15,853 nucleotides of DNA from Rhodospirillales bacterium. Its GTDB lineage: Bacteria > Pseudomonadota > Alphaproteobacteria > Acetobacterales > Acetobacteraceae. Location: contig JANXSA010000574.1 in NCBI GenBank assembly GCA_025352915.1, forward strand, positions 1-15,853, read 5' to 3'. The notes beneath the pieces are model-generated. The model worked only from the letters and a program-made list of their open reading frames with translations, ran no database searches and was not told where the DNA came from. The number at the start of each line of letters is the position of its first letter. Position 1 is the stretch's first letter. Both the position numbers and the translations under genes were made by a program. Of this stretch, positions 1 through 6,850 are shown piece after piece.

Positions 1-33
1 TTTTTTTGCTTCTTTTTGTTCACAAAAAGAAGA
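1..33. repeat. Right half of an A/T-rich inverted-repeat (terminator-like) element
   Basis: These 33 bases are identical to 15143–15175, the right arm of the complete element between tlyA and dxs. They hold a run of seven T, then a hairpin CTTCTTTTTG/TTCACAAAAAGAAG. By analogy the left arm lies outside the window. The position, 44 nt before the rsmE start, suggests it ends transcription of the gene upstream. That role is inferred. Confidence 0.7.
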
Positions 34-76
34 CCCTTCCTGCCCCTTGGCTTTTCTGCTTTCCCTGCGACCGAAG

Positions 77-808
77 ATGCATGCGCTCCACACCACAACC
101 CGGCTTTTCGTGCCCGACGCCCTCGCCGAGGGTGTCGAGATCGCCGCCACACCCGCGCAAGCGCACTACCTCGGCACCGTCATGCGCCAGGCGGCGGGGG
201 CGGAGGTGCGGCTGTTTAACGGCCGCGATGGCGAGTGGCTGGCCAGTATTGCCGCGATCCGCCGCGACCGGGCCGGTTTCGCGGTGCAGCGGCAAATCCG
301 CCCGCAGGTGCCGGAGCCTGATGTGTGGCTGGTGTTCGCGCCGCTGAAGCGCGATGCCACCGATCTCGTGGTGGAGAAGGCGACCGAGCTTGGGGTTTCG
401 GCGATCCTGCCGGTGTTCACCGAGCGCACCAATACCGCGCGGCTCAACCTCGACCGGCTGCGCGCCATCGCGACCGGGGCGGCGGAACAGTGCGAGCGCC
501 TCACCGTGCCGCGCATGGCAGACCCGCAACGAATGACCGATCTGCTGGCTGCCTGGCCGGCCGGGCGGCGGTTGGTGGTGGCGCTGGAACGGGCCGATGC
601 GCCGCCGCCGCAGGCCACCGACTCGCCCGTGGCGTTGCTGGTGGGGCCGGAGGGCGGGTTTACGGCGAATGAGATGGAATGGCTCCGGCGCCAGGCTTTC
701 GTGGCACCAATCACCCTTGGGCCACTTGTGCTGCGGGCTGAAACGGCGGCCATCGTGGGGCTGGCCCTGTTGCAGCCGCTGGTGCGAGGCTATGTAGCGC
801 CGGATTGA
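77..808 (+). CDS. rsmE: 16S rRNA (uracil1498-N3)-methyltransferase
   Basis: RsmE transfers a methyl group from S-adenosylmethionine to N3 of U1498 in 16S rRNA of the 30S subunit. The 243-residue product has the usual family length. It starts with a PUA-like RNA-binding part (RLFV at residues 9–12, to about 75). A SPOUT/trefoil-knot methyltransferase domain follows, marked by KATELGV (101–107), GPEGGF (190–195) and LGPLVLRAETA (214–224), the knot that binds SAM. I chose ATG 77 because RsmE proteins begin a few residues before RLFV; an in-frame TTG at 47 would add ten residues with no family support. gshA follows after 25 nt on the same strand, so the two are probably cotranscribed, an arrangement I know from alphaproteobacteria. 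Nothing odd is visible. Confidence 0.95.
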   Translation: MHALHTTTRLFVPDALAEGVEIAATPAQAHYLGTVMRQAAGAEVRLFNGRDGEWLASIAAIRRDRAGFAVQRQIRPQVPEPDVWLVFAPLKRDATDLVVEKATELGVSAILPVFTERTNTARLNLDRLRAIATGAAEQCERLTVPRMADPQRMTDLLAAWPAGRRLVVALERADAPPPQATDSPVALLVGPEGGFTANEMEWLRRQAFVAPITLGPLVLRAETAAIVGLALLQPLVRGYVAPD

Positions 809-833
809 AGCGGCCAGAACGAACGGAATACCC

Positions 834-2210
834 ATGTCGAATCCCGGAGACGCCGATGCGACGCCGATCACTTCGGTGCGCCAGTTGGCCGAGCACATCG
901 CGGTTGGCTGCAAGCCGCATGACCGCTTTGCCATCGGCACCGAACACGAGAAATTCGGCTTTCGCCGCAGCGACCTGACCACCCCGGAGTATGAGAATGG
1001 CGGCATCCGCGCCGTGCTGGAGGGCATGGCCGCCGCGGCACCCGACACCTGGCAGCCGATCCTGGACCGTGGCAACCCGATCGGATTGTCGAGCAGCAGC
1101 TACGCCGCCATTTCGCTGGAGCCGGCCGGGCAGCTGGAATTATCCGGCGGGCTGACCACCGACCTGCATGAGGCGCGCGCCGAGCTGGAGGCGCATTACG
1201 CCGAGGTGCGGCCGGTGGCGGATGCGCTGGGCATCGGTTTCGCGCCGCTCGGCTTTCATCCGCTGAACCGGCGGGACCAGATGCCGTGGATGCCCAAGGG
1301 GCGCTACGCCATCATGCGGGCATATATGCCGAAGGTCGGTTCGCGCGGGCTGGATATGATGACCCGGACCTGTACCGTGCAGGTCAATCTCGACTATGCG
1401 AGCGAGGCCGACATGGTGGCCAAGATGCGCATCGGGCTGGCCCTGCAGCCGCTGGCCTCGGCGATGTTCGCCAATTCGCCGTTCGTCGAGGGCAAGCCCA
1501 GCGGTTTTCTGTCCTATCGCAGCCATGTCTGGACCGACACCGACAATGCCCGCAGCGGCATTCCTGGCGTGGTGTTCGAGGACGGGTTCGGCTTCGAGCG
1601 CTATGCCAACTGGCTGGTTGATACCGTGCCGATGTATTTTGCCTATCGCGATGGCCGGTATATCGACCTTTCCGGCCGTTCGTTCCGTGAGTTTATGGAT
1701 GGCAAGCCGGGCTCGAACGAGGCCGGCCTGGCGACGGTGGGCGATTTCGCCGACCACATGACCACCGCCTTCACCGATGCCCGCCTCAAGCGCTACATCG
1801 AGATGCGCGGAGCGGACGCCGGCAGCGCCGAGATGATGATCGCGCAGTCCGCCTTCTGGGTCGGGTTGTTCTACGACCCCGCCTCGCTGGCGGCCGCGAG
1901 CGCCCTGGTGGGCCGCCGGCCCTGGACCGAGTTTGCTGCCCTGCGCCCGCTGGTGCCGCGCACGGCGCTGGACACGCCGTGGCAGAAGGGAACGGTGCGC
2001 GACCTGATGCGCGAGGCGTTGGCGATTTCGCGCGACGGGCTGCGGGCGCGGGCGCGCCGCGACGGGCACGGCCGCGACGAGACCATCCACCTGGCGCCGC
2101 TGGAGGCGATCGCCGCCGGCGCTCCGACCCAGGCCGAGCGGTGGCTGGAGCGATATCATGGTCCCTGGCGCGGCGATGTCGCGCAGATGTTGCGCGAAGC
2201 GGCGATCTGA
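834..2210 (+). CDS. gshA: Glutamate–cysteine ligase (plant/alphaproteobacterial type)
   Basis: This cytosolic enzyme joins L-glutamate and L-cysteine with ATP to give gamma-glutamylcysteine, the first and committed step of glutathione synthesis. The 458-residue length fits the GCS2/plant-type branch. Visible motifs are GTEHEKFGF (35–43), SLEPAGQLELSG (94–105), MPKGRYAIMRAYM (153–165), MTRTCTVQVNLDY (176–188) and YIEMRGADAG (321–330), all typical of the ATP-grasp-like glutamine-synthetase fold of this family. In plant enzymes two cysteine pairs give redox control; I cannot place them reliably here. ATG 834 is the start that keeps the usual short leader before the conserved core; its ribosome site is weak, which fits translation following rsmE 25 nt upstream. 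The partner gene gshB is not in the window. Confidence 0.95.
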   Translation: MSNPGDADATPITSVRQLAEHIAVGCKPHDRFAIGTEHEKFGFRRSDLTTPEYENGGIRAVLEGMAAAAPDTWQPILDRGNPIGLSSSSYAAISLEPAGQLELSGGLTTDLHEARAELEAHYAEVRPVADALGIGFAPLGFHPLNRRDQMPWMPKGRYAIMRAYMPKVGSRGLDMMTRTCTVQVNLDYASEADMVAKMRIGLALQPLASAMFANSPFVEGKPSGFLSYRSHVWTDTDNARSGIPGVVFEDGFGFERYANWLVDTVPMYFAYRDGRYIDLSGRSFREFMDGKPGSNEAGLATVGDFADHMTTAFTDARLKRYIEMRGADAGSAEMMIAQSAFWVGLFYDPASLAAASALVGRRPWTEFAALRPLVPRTALDTPWQKGTVRDLMREALAISRDGLRARARRDGHGRDETIHLAPLEAIAAGAPTQAERWLERYHGPWRGDVAQMLREAAI

Positions 2211-2264
2211 CGGGGCTGCGGGAAGTCCGGTTTTGCGCGCATGGTCAAAGCGTGAATTTTTTTC

Positions 2265-2281
2265 TTGTCACAACGTGACAA
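2265..2281. promoter_or_regulatory. 17-bp palindrome, candidate operator
   Basis: TTGTCAC-AAC-GTGACAA is a perfect 7-bp inverted repeat with a 3-nt spacer. It follows an eight-T run and lies about 50–65 nt before the likely start of the regulator gene. Its size and symmetry suit a dimeric DNA-binding protein. The binding factor is unknown; autoregulation by the downstream regulator is a guess. Confidence 0.45.
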
Positions 2282-2318
2282 CAGCGCCATTGATGCTCGC
2301 TATGACGATGCTTTGAGC

Positions 2319-2323
2319 AGGAG
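2319..2323 (+). promoter_or_regulatory. Strong ribosome binding site with no standard start codon behind it
   Basis: AGGAG stands 6 nt before ACG 2330, which is in frame with the large regulator gene. No ATG, GTG or TTG lies in that frame between the stop at 2303–2305 and ATG 2393. The GTG at 2325 is in another frame and stops after six codons. The site may therefore serve a rare ACG start. Confidence 0.4.
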
Positions 2324-2392
2324 CGTGCCACGTCTGCGAGTCTGAACGCCTCCGCCGATCCAGTCCTTGTCCGCCTGCGCCTGATCGGGCAG

Positions 2393-4444
2393 ATGGAAGC
2401 CTGGACCCTGACCAGCGAGAACATCCTGCCGACCGGGCGCAAGACGCGCGCGCTGTTGGCGATTCTTGCGCTGTCCTCGCCGCGGCCGGTGCTGCGCAGC
2501 AAGCTCGCCGAGCTGCTGTGGAGCCGGCGGCCGGAGGAGCAGGCGCGGGCCTCGCTGCGTCAGGAAATCCACCGCCTGTTGGAGGCGCTGAACCCCGTCG
2601 GCAACCAGATCATGTCGGTGCAGCGCGACCATCTGACCCTGCGGCCGGGCACTGTCTGGGTTGACGTGGAGGAGGTGCTGCGCGCCTCCACCAGCAAGCC
2701 GCAGGCGCTGTCGCTGCTGGACGGTGAGTTGCTGGAGGACCTCGACGGCGTCGACCCCAGCTTTGACCAGTGGCTGGCCGGCGAGCGCGAGCGCCTGCGC
2801 GACCGGGCCCGGAATCTGGCCGAGACATTGCTGCGCGAGAAGGACGACCCGGAAACCGTGATCCCGGCGGCCCAGCAACTGCTCGCCATCGACCGCACCC
2901 ATGAAGGCGCCTGGCGTGCGCTGATGCGGGCCTATGCCGGGCGGGGCGAGCGCGGCATGGCGATCCAGGCCTATGAGCGCTGCCGCTCGGTGCTGGCGGA
3001 CATGCTGGACGCCCAGCCATCCGACGAGACCCAGCGGCTTCTGGCCGAGATACGCGCCTCCAGCCCGACCCCGGTGCGTGCGCCGCTGCCGGCCCCGGTG
3101 CCGCCGTCGCGCGGTGACTCGCGGTCGGAATCGCGCCCGGTGCCGCGCGAGCCGCGCTTTGATGCGCGCATCGATAACCGCGAGCCGCGCGGCGAATCGC
3201 GCGAAATGCGCAACAGCGAACGCAGCGACACCCGCTCGTCCACCCGCGGCGGTGCCCGTGTCGGCGTGCTGCCGCTCCAGATGATCGGCACGACCGAGGC
3301 CGAGGCGTATCTTTCCACCGGCCTGGCCGACGAGATCACTTCGGCGCTGGCGCGTTTTCGCTGGATCTTCCTGGTCTCGTCCAGCTCGCTGGCGCGCTAC
3401 GCCACCCAGACGCGCGACGAGATGCAGATCCGCCGCGCCTTCGACATCCATTTCCTGTTGGACGGCACCATCCAACGCGTCGGCGAGCGGCTGCGCATCA
3501 ACCTGCGTCTGCTCGATCTCAGGGCGGGCAACCAGATGGTATGGTCGCAGCGCTTCGACCGCGCCGCCAGCGACCTGCTGACCTTGCAGGACGAGGTGGC
3601 CGCCGAGGTGGTGGCGCAGATCGACCCCGAGATTCTGCTGATCGAGTCCCAGCGCGTGGCCGCGCGGCCGTCCCACGATGCCGGCGCCTATGACCTGGTG
3701 CTGCGCGCCATGCCGCTGATCAGCCGGCTGGACAAGCCGCTTTTCTTGGAGGCCGGCGAGCTGCTGCGCCGCGCCATCGAGGCGGAGCCCGACTATGCCG
3801 CCGCCCATGCCTGGTTTGCCTACTGGCAGATGTTCCTGGTCGGCCAGGGCTGGGCCGATGCGCCGGGCGAAGTGATGGCCGAGGCCGGGCGGCTGGCCGA
3901 GCGCGCCATCACGCTCGATCCACAGGACGCCAAGGCGCTGACCATCGCCGGCCATGTCCGCGCCTTCCTGCACCATCGGCTGCGCGAGGCGATCGCGCTG
4001 CATGAGCGGGCGCTGATGCTGAACCCGAACCTGGCGATGGCCTGGAACCTGTCGGGCGTGGCCTTCGCTTATCTCGGCGACCTGCCGGAGGCCGAGCGCC
4101 GGGTGGCGCGCTACAAGCAGCTTTCGCCCTTCGACCCGCAGGCGTATTTCTACGACACCGCCCGCATCATCATCGCGCTGCTGAAGCGGGCGCATGAACA
4201 TGCGGTGGAAATCGGGCGTGAAGTCAGCCAGATGAACCCGGCCTTCTCCGCCGCGTGCAAGCCGTATCTCGCCGCCCTCGGCCATCTCGGCGCCAAGTCG
4301 GAAGCGGATTCGGTGCGCGCCCGCCTGCTGGAAATCGAGCCGGAATTCAGTATCGCACGCTTCATCGCCGCCAGCCCGTTTGAGCGCGCTGAGGACCGGG
4401 AGCACTATGTGCGCGGGCTTCGGCTGGCGGGGATCAAGGAGTAG
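2393..4444 (+). CDS. SARP/BTAD-type transcriptional regulator with TolB-like and TPR domains
   Basis: A predicted cytoplasmic DNA-binding regulator; its target genes cannot be named. From ATG 2393 it has 683 residues. Residues 1–85 form an OmpR-type winged helix (GRKTRALLAILAL at 15–27, ELLWSRRPEEQARASLRQEI at 40–59). Residues 90–220 form a bacterial transcriptional activator (BTAD) helical-repeat region (WRALMRAYAGRGERGMAIQAYER). Residues about 223–288 are a charged, probably disordered linker rich in Arg, Ser and Glu. Residues 289–410 resemble TolB/FlgO-like modules found in CadC- and cyclase-type regulators (GVLPL...LADEITSAL...FLLDGTI). Residues 446–580 are TPR-like. There is no membrane segment or signal peptide. 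The first strand of the winged helix (LVRLRLIGQMEAW) begins before ATG 2393, so translation probably starts upstream, perhaps at ACG 2330. A palindrome at 2265–2281 may control it. Confidence 0.85.
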   Translation: MEAWTLTSENILPTGRKTRALLAILALSSPRPVLRSKLAELLWSRRPEEQARASLRQEIHRLLEALNPVGNQIMSVQRDHLTLRPGTVWVDVEEVLRASTSKPQALSLLDGELLEDLDGVDPSFDQWLAGERERLRDRARNLAETLLREKDDPETVIPAAQQLLAIDRTHEGAWRALMRAYAGRGERGMAIQAYERCRSVLADMLDAQPSDETQRLLAEIRASSPTPVRAPLPAPVPPSRGDSRSESRPVPREPRFDARIDNREPRGESREMRNSERSDTRSSTRGGARVGVLPLQMIGTTEAEAYLSTGLADEITSALARFRWIFLVSSSSLARYATQTRDEMQIRRAFDIHFLLDGTIQRVGERLRINLRLLDLRAGNQMVWSQRFDRAASDLLTLQDEVAAEVVAQIDPEILLIESQRVAARPSHDAGAYDLVLRAMPLISRLDKPLFLEAGELLRRAIEAEPDYAAAHAWFAYWQMFLVGQGWADAPGEVMAEAGRLAERAITLDPQDAKALTIAGHVRAFLHHRLREAIALHERALMLNPNLAMAWNLSGVAFAYLGDLPEAERRVARYKQLSPFDPQAYFYDTARIIIALLKRAHEHAVEIGREVSQMNPAFSAACKPYLAALGHLGAKSEADSVRARLLEIEPEFSIARFIAASPFERAEDREHYVRGLRLAGIKE

Positions 4445-4449
4445 GAAGG

Positions 4450-4547
4450 TCGGGGCTTTGCCCCGAACCCCACCAGGGGCCAAGCCCCTGGACCTTAATA
4501 TATGAGGTCCAGGGGCTCGGCCCCTGGCGGGTCTGGGCGGAGCCCAG
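4450..4547. repeat. Cluster of three G/C-rich palindromes (REP-like, probable terminator)
   Basis: After the regulator stop come a hairpin TCGGGGC-TTT-GCCCCGA (4450–4466), a long inverted repeat whose 23-nt arms lie at 4473–4495 and 4505–4527 (22 of 23 positions pair, loop of 9 nt with TTAATATAT), and a hairpin CTGGGC-GGA-GCCCAG (4533–4547). The arms are themselves palindromic. The cluster separates the regulator from the convergent pirin gene and should stop transcription from both sides. Its organisation suggests a dispersed repeat family, but the window holds only one copy. Confidence 0.7.
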
Positions 4548-4557
4548 CCTTGGCTTG

Positions 4558-5406
4558 CTAACCCAGCACGTCAACCAGCACGATCTCGGCCGCCTCGCCG
4601 GCAACAATCGTCACCTGCGCTTCGCCGACGATGGTCGCTCCATCGCGCGTGGACACCGGTATGCCGTTCACTGTCACAGTCCCCGCCGACGGCACGAGAT
4701 AGGCGACCCGTCCCGGCGCCAGGGTGTGATACCAACCCACGAAATGGCCGACTCTTCCGGCCAGTTCGTGGGTTGGTATCGCGCGCGGGGCTGGCCGGTG
4801 GCCGCGCGCAAAACAAAGATTCATACCGGCCCGCGTTGACCCATACTTCATGGGTCAACACTTATGCGGGTTGGTATGAGTTACCGTCTGACCGGGGGCA
4901 AGCTTGGCCGCCAGCACCGCGGCGTCGGCATGCAGCTTTAGCGCCGTGCCGTCCGCCACCGGCCGGCCATCGGCCAACGCCACCAGCCCGTCCGTCCCCG
5001 TGGGGAAGCTGCGGGTGCCCCAGCCCGGCGTGACGCCGCGCTTGCCGGGCACGATCCAGATCTGGAACAGCCGGGTGGCGGTGCTCTCGACATTGAACTC
5101 GCCATGCACGATGCCGGTGCCGGCATGCATCACCTGCACGTCGCCGGCCTCGGTGCGGCCCTCGTTGCCGAGCGAATCCTTGTGGGTGATCGCGCCGGAG
5201 CGGACATAGGTCACGATCTCCATGTCGCGATGCGGATGCGGGTCAAAGCCGCGTCCCGGCGCGATCTCGTCGTCATTCCATACAAGCAGCGCGCCCACGC
5301 CCATGCGGGCATCGTCGTGGTAGTGGCCGAAGCTGAAATGGTGGCGTGCATCCAGCCAGTCGTTCTGGAAGCGCCCAAGGCTGGCGAAGGGTTGGACCTG
5401 GATCAT
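4558..5406 (-). pseudogene. Pirin-family protein gene interrupted by a 150-nt insertion
   Basis: Pirins are bicupin proteins; bacterial members such as E. coli YhhW can act as metal-dependent quercetin 2,3-dioxygenases. The start is ATG 5406 with AGGAG just upstream. The N-terminal cupin is complete, with the metal ligands of YhhW at the same numbers: His57, His59, His101 and Glu103. After residue 177 the frame enters a palindromic element and meets TGA (4855–4857), giving a 183-residue truncated product. The rest of the C-terminal cupin (HTLAPGRVAYLVPSAG onward) continues in the same frame beyond the element to TAG 4558–4560, with no other damage. Deleting 150 nt gives a 232-residue protein, the normal length. 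The gene is likely inactivated recently; a shortened or readthrough product cannot be excluded. MarR lies 52 nt upstream on the same strand and may control it. Confidence 0.88.
4729..4877. mobile_element. 149-bp hairpin element (MITE/REP-doublet-like) inserted in the pirin gene
   Basis: The element has terminal inverted repeats ATACCAACCC and GGGTTGGTAT. It contains two larger hairpins: 4729–4779 (21-nt arms, 20 of 21 paired, 9-nt loop) and 4823–4877 (outer arms at 4823–4834 and 4866–4877, 10 of 12 paired; inner perfect 10-bp stem GTTGACCCAT/ATGGGTCAAC with 5-nt loop). A small G/C stem (4781–4788 with 4802–4809) sits between them. Both large hairpins begin with ATACC and end with GGTAT. It codes for no protein of its own. 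Against the restored pirin frame the insertion is 150 nt, so one flanking G is duplicated or belongs to the element. It is probably non-autonomous and moved by an enzyme encoded elsewhere. Confidence 0.8.
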
Positions 5407-5431
5407 CGGAGGCTCCTGTCTGACTAATTTA

Positions 5432-5443
5432 TTCGATATCAAA
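5432..5443. promoter_or_regulatory. Candidate MarR-type operator before the pirin gene
   Basis: TTCGATATCAAA is a near-palindrome centred on GATATC inside a short A/T-rich gap (5407–5458) between marR and the pirin gene. MarR proteins usually bind such A/T-rich palindromes of 12–20 bp. A second imperfect symmetry pairs the TCGA at 5433–5436 with the TCGA at 5448–5451. Binding by the adjacent MarR protein is inferred. Confidence 0.35.
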
Positions 5444-5458
5444 CAATTCGACATGGAA

Positions 5459-5929
5459 TTAAAGGGCTGCCGCGCCGATTTCAAGCCCCTCCTCGTCACG
5501 CCCGATCTTGCGCAACAGAGTGTCCAGCATCGCCATCTCCCTTGCATCGACTCCGGCCATGGCGCGGGCGATATCGGCGGCATGGCGCGGGAACACATCC
5601 GCGATCAGCGTACGCCCGGCAGTCGTCAGTTCCACCCGCACCTGGCGCCGGTCCGCCGTCGCGCGCACACGGCACACCAGGCCGCGTTTTTCCAGCTTGT
5701 CGACGACATCGCTGAGATTGCCGGGCGAGGTCAGCAGCTTGCGCCCCAACTCGCCATGGGTCAGCGGGCCCAGATGCAGCACCGCCTCCAGCACCCCCAA
5801 CTGCGTCAGCGTCAGCGCACACGCCGCCAGCGCCGGCTCCAGCCGGGCGGTCACGCTGCGATGCGCGCGCATCAGCTTCACATAGGCGCGCACGGCGGCA
5901 ACCACCGCCGGGTCATCCACCCCATGCAT
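5459..5929 (-). CDS. MarR-family transcriptional regulator
   Basis: A 156-residue dimeric winged-helix regulator of the cytoplasm. The helix-turn-helix spans about residues 40–85 (LTQLGVLEAV, LTHGELGRKLLTSPGNLSDVVDKLEKRGLV). The wing carries the family's hallmark basic turn ATADRRQVRVELT (90–102). MarR proteins typically repress a neighbouring gene and release DNA on binding a small aromatic or oxidised ligand; the ligand here is unknown. The gene starts 19 nt after the universal stress protein stop and is followed by the pirin gene, so it probably lies inside a usp–marR–pirin transcript and may also act on the A/T-rich gap before pirin. ATG 5929 lacks a clear ribosome site. If pirin is its main target, the insertion in pirin has removed the gene it controls. 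Confidence 0.92.
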   Translation of the reverse strand: MHGVDDPAVVAAVRAYVKLMRAHRSVTARLEPALAACALTLTQLGVLEAVLHLGPLTHGELGRKLLTSPGNLSDVVDKLEKRGLVCRVRATADRRQVRVELTTAGRTLIADVFPRHAADIARAMAGVDAREMAMLDTLLRKIGRDEEGLEIGAAAL

Positions 5930-5948
5930 CGGGGGGCGGCCTGAACGA

Positions 5949-6809
5949 TCAGCGCGTCATCATCACCGGCAGATCGGCGAATTCCAGCACATGCCGGGTC
6001 ACGCCGCCTAGGATCAACTGCCGCAGGCGGGAATGCGAATAGGCACCCATGCTCAACAGGTCGCACTGGAAATCCTTGGCCGCCCGCAGCATCCCGGCGC
6101 CGACCTCGCGGTCGATCGGCCGGAACACCGCGATATCCGCGGTCACCCCGTGCAGCGCCAGGTAGGACAGCAGATCGGCCCCGGCCGGGCCGCGACGGTG
6201 GTATTCGTCGGCCGTGAGCACCCGCACCGCTTCCGCCCGCTGCATCCAGGGCAGGGCCGCCTGCACCGAGGCTGCGGATTCCGCCGTGCCGTTCCAGGCG
6301 ATGCAGACGCGCGTGCCGATCCTGGCCGGCGCCACCAGCGGGGCGATCAGCACCGGGCGGGCGGAATCAAACAGCACCGCGTGCAGCGCGTCGGATGACG
6401 ACACGTCCTCGCCCGCCTCGGGGTGTGGCACCACGGTGAGGTCGGCCAGCCGTGCCTGCTGCGCCACCAAGTCTTCCTCGCGGCCGACCACGGTGGCGAA
6501 GCTGGCGCTCATCTCGCCGGGGCGCGCCTCACCCACCGGGACATGGTTCTCGGCCACGAAGCGGTCGAACATGGCGCGCACGGCCCGGGCGCGCTCGCTG
6601 CTCTCCTTTTCGGTGGCCGACATCATTTCCTCGATCATCGCCCCGGACAGACCCTCGCCGGCCAACGGCGCCACGTCGCGGCTGTCGACGCGGACGTGCA
6701 ACGCGGTGACGTGGGCGTTCCAGATCCGGGCAATGCGCACGGCGGTGTCAAGCGCCGACTCACCAGCGGCGGTTCCGGTCAGCGGCAGCAGCAATTTACG
6801 AATGGCCAT
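5949..6809 (-). CDS. Two-domain universal stress protein (UspA family)
   Basis: A cytoplasmic stress protein of 286 residues built from two tandem Usp folds. The first (MAIRKLLLPLTGTAAGESAL, residues 1–20, to about 140) opens with the usual beta strand. The second starts near residue 158 (GTRVCIAWNGTAES) and ends with GAYSHSRLRQLILGGVTRHVL at 255–275. This resembles the nucleotide-binding signature G-x2-G-x9-G-S/T, here with Ser-His in place of the second Gly, a variant common in the tandem subgroup. ATP binding is therefore uncertain. ATG 6809 has GGGAGA eight bases upstream. The kinase-like fusion gene ends 41 nt before it, and marR begins 19 nt after it, all on the same strand. No specific stress signal can be named from the sequence. 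Confidence 0.92.
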   Translation of the reverse strand: MAIRKLLLPLTGTAAGESALDTAVRIARIWNAHVTALHVRVDSRDVAPLAGEGLSGAMIEEMMSATEKESSERARAVRAMFDRFVAENHVPVGEARPGEMSASFATVVGREEDLVAQQARLADLTVVPHPEAGEDVSSSDALHAVLFDSARPVLIAPLVAPARIGTRVCIAWNGTAESAASVQAALPWMQRAEAVRVLTADEYHRRGPAGADLLSYLALHGVTADIAVFRPIDREVGAGMLRAAKDFQCDLLSMGAYSHSRLRQLILGGVTRHVLEFADLPVMMTR

Positions 6810-6850
6810 CGCGCGGTCTCCCGTTGCAACACCCGCATTATGTGGGCCGA

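Noticed and set aside
47..76. TTG 47 as the rsmE start
   Set aside because: It adds ten residues not seen in the family; ATG 77 gives the usual N-terminus just before RLFV.
2300..4483. 727-codon minus-strand open frame opposite the regulator
   Set aside because: Same cause: a G/C-bias shadow. The plus-strand frame has clear domains.
4558..4851. Open 97-codon minus-strand frame as an independent gene
   Set aside because: Its second half is the C-terminal cupin of pirin and its first half is translated from the inserted element; it is a remnant of one gene.
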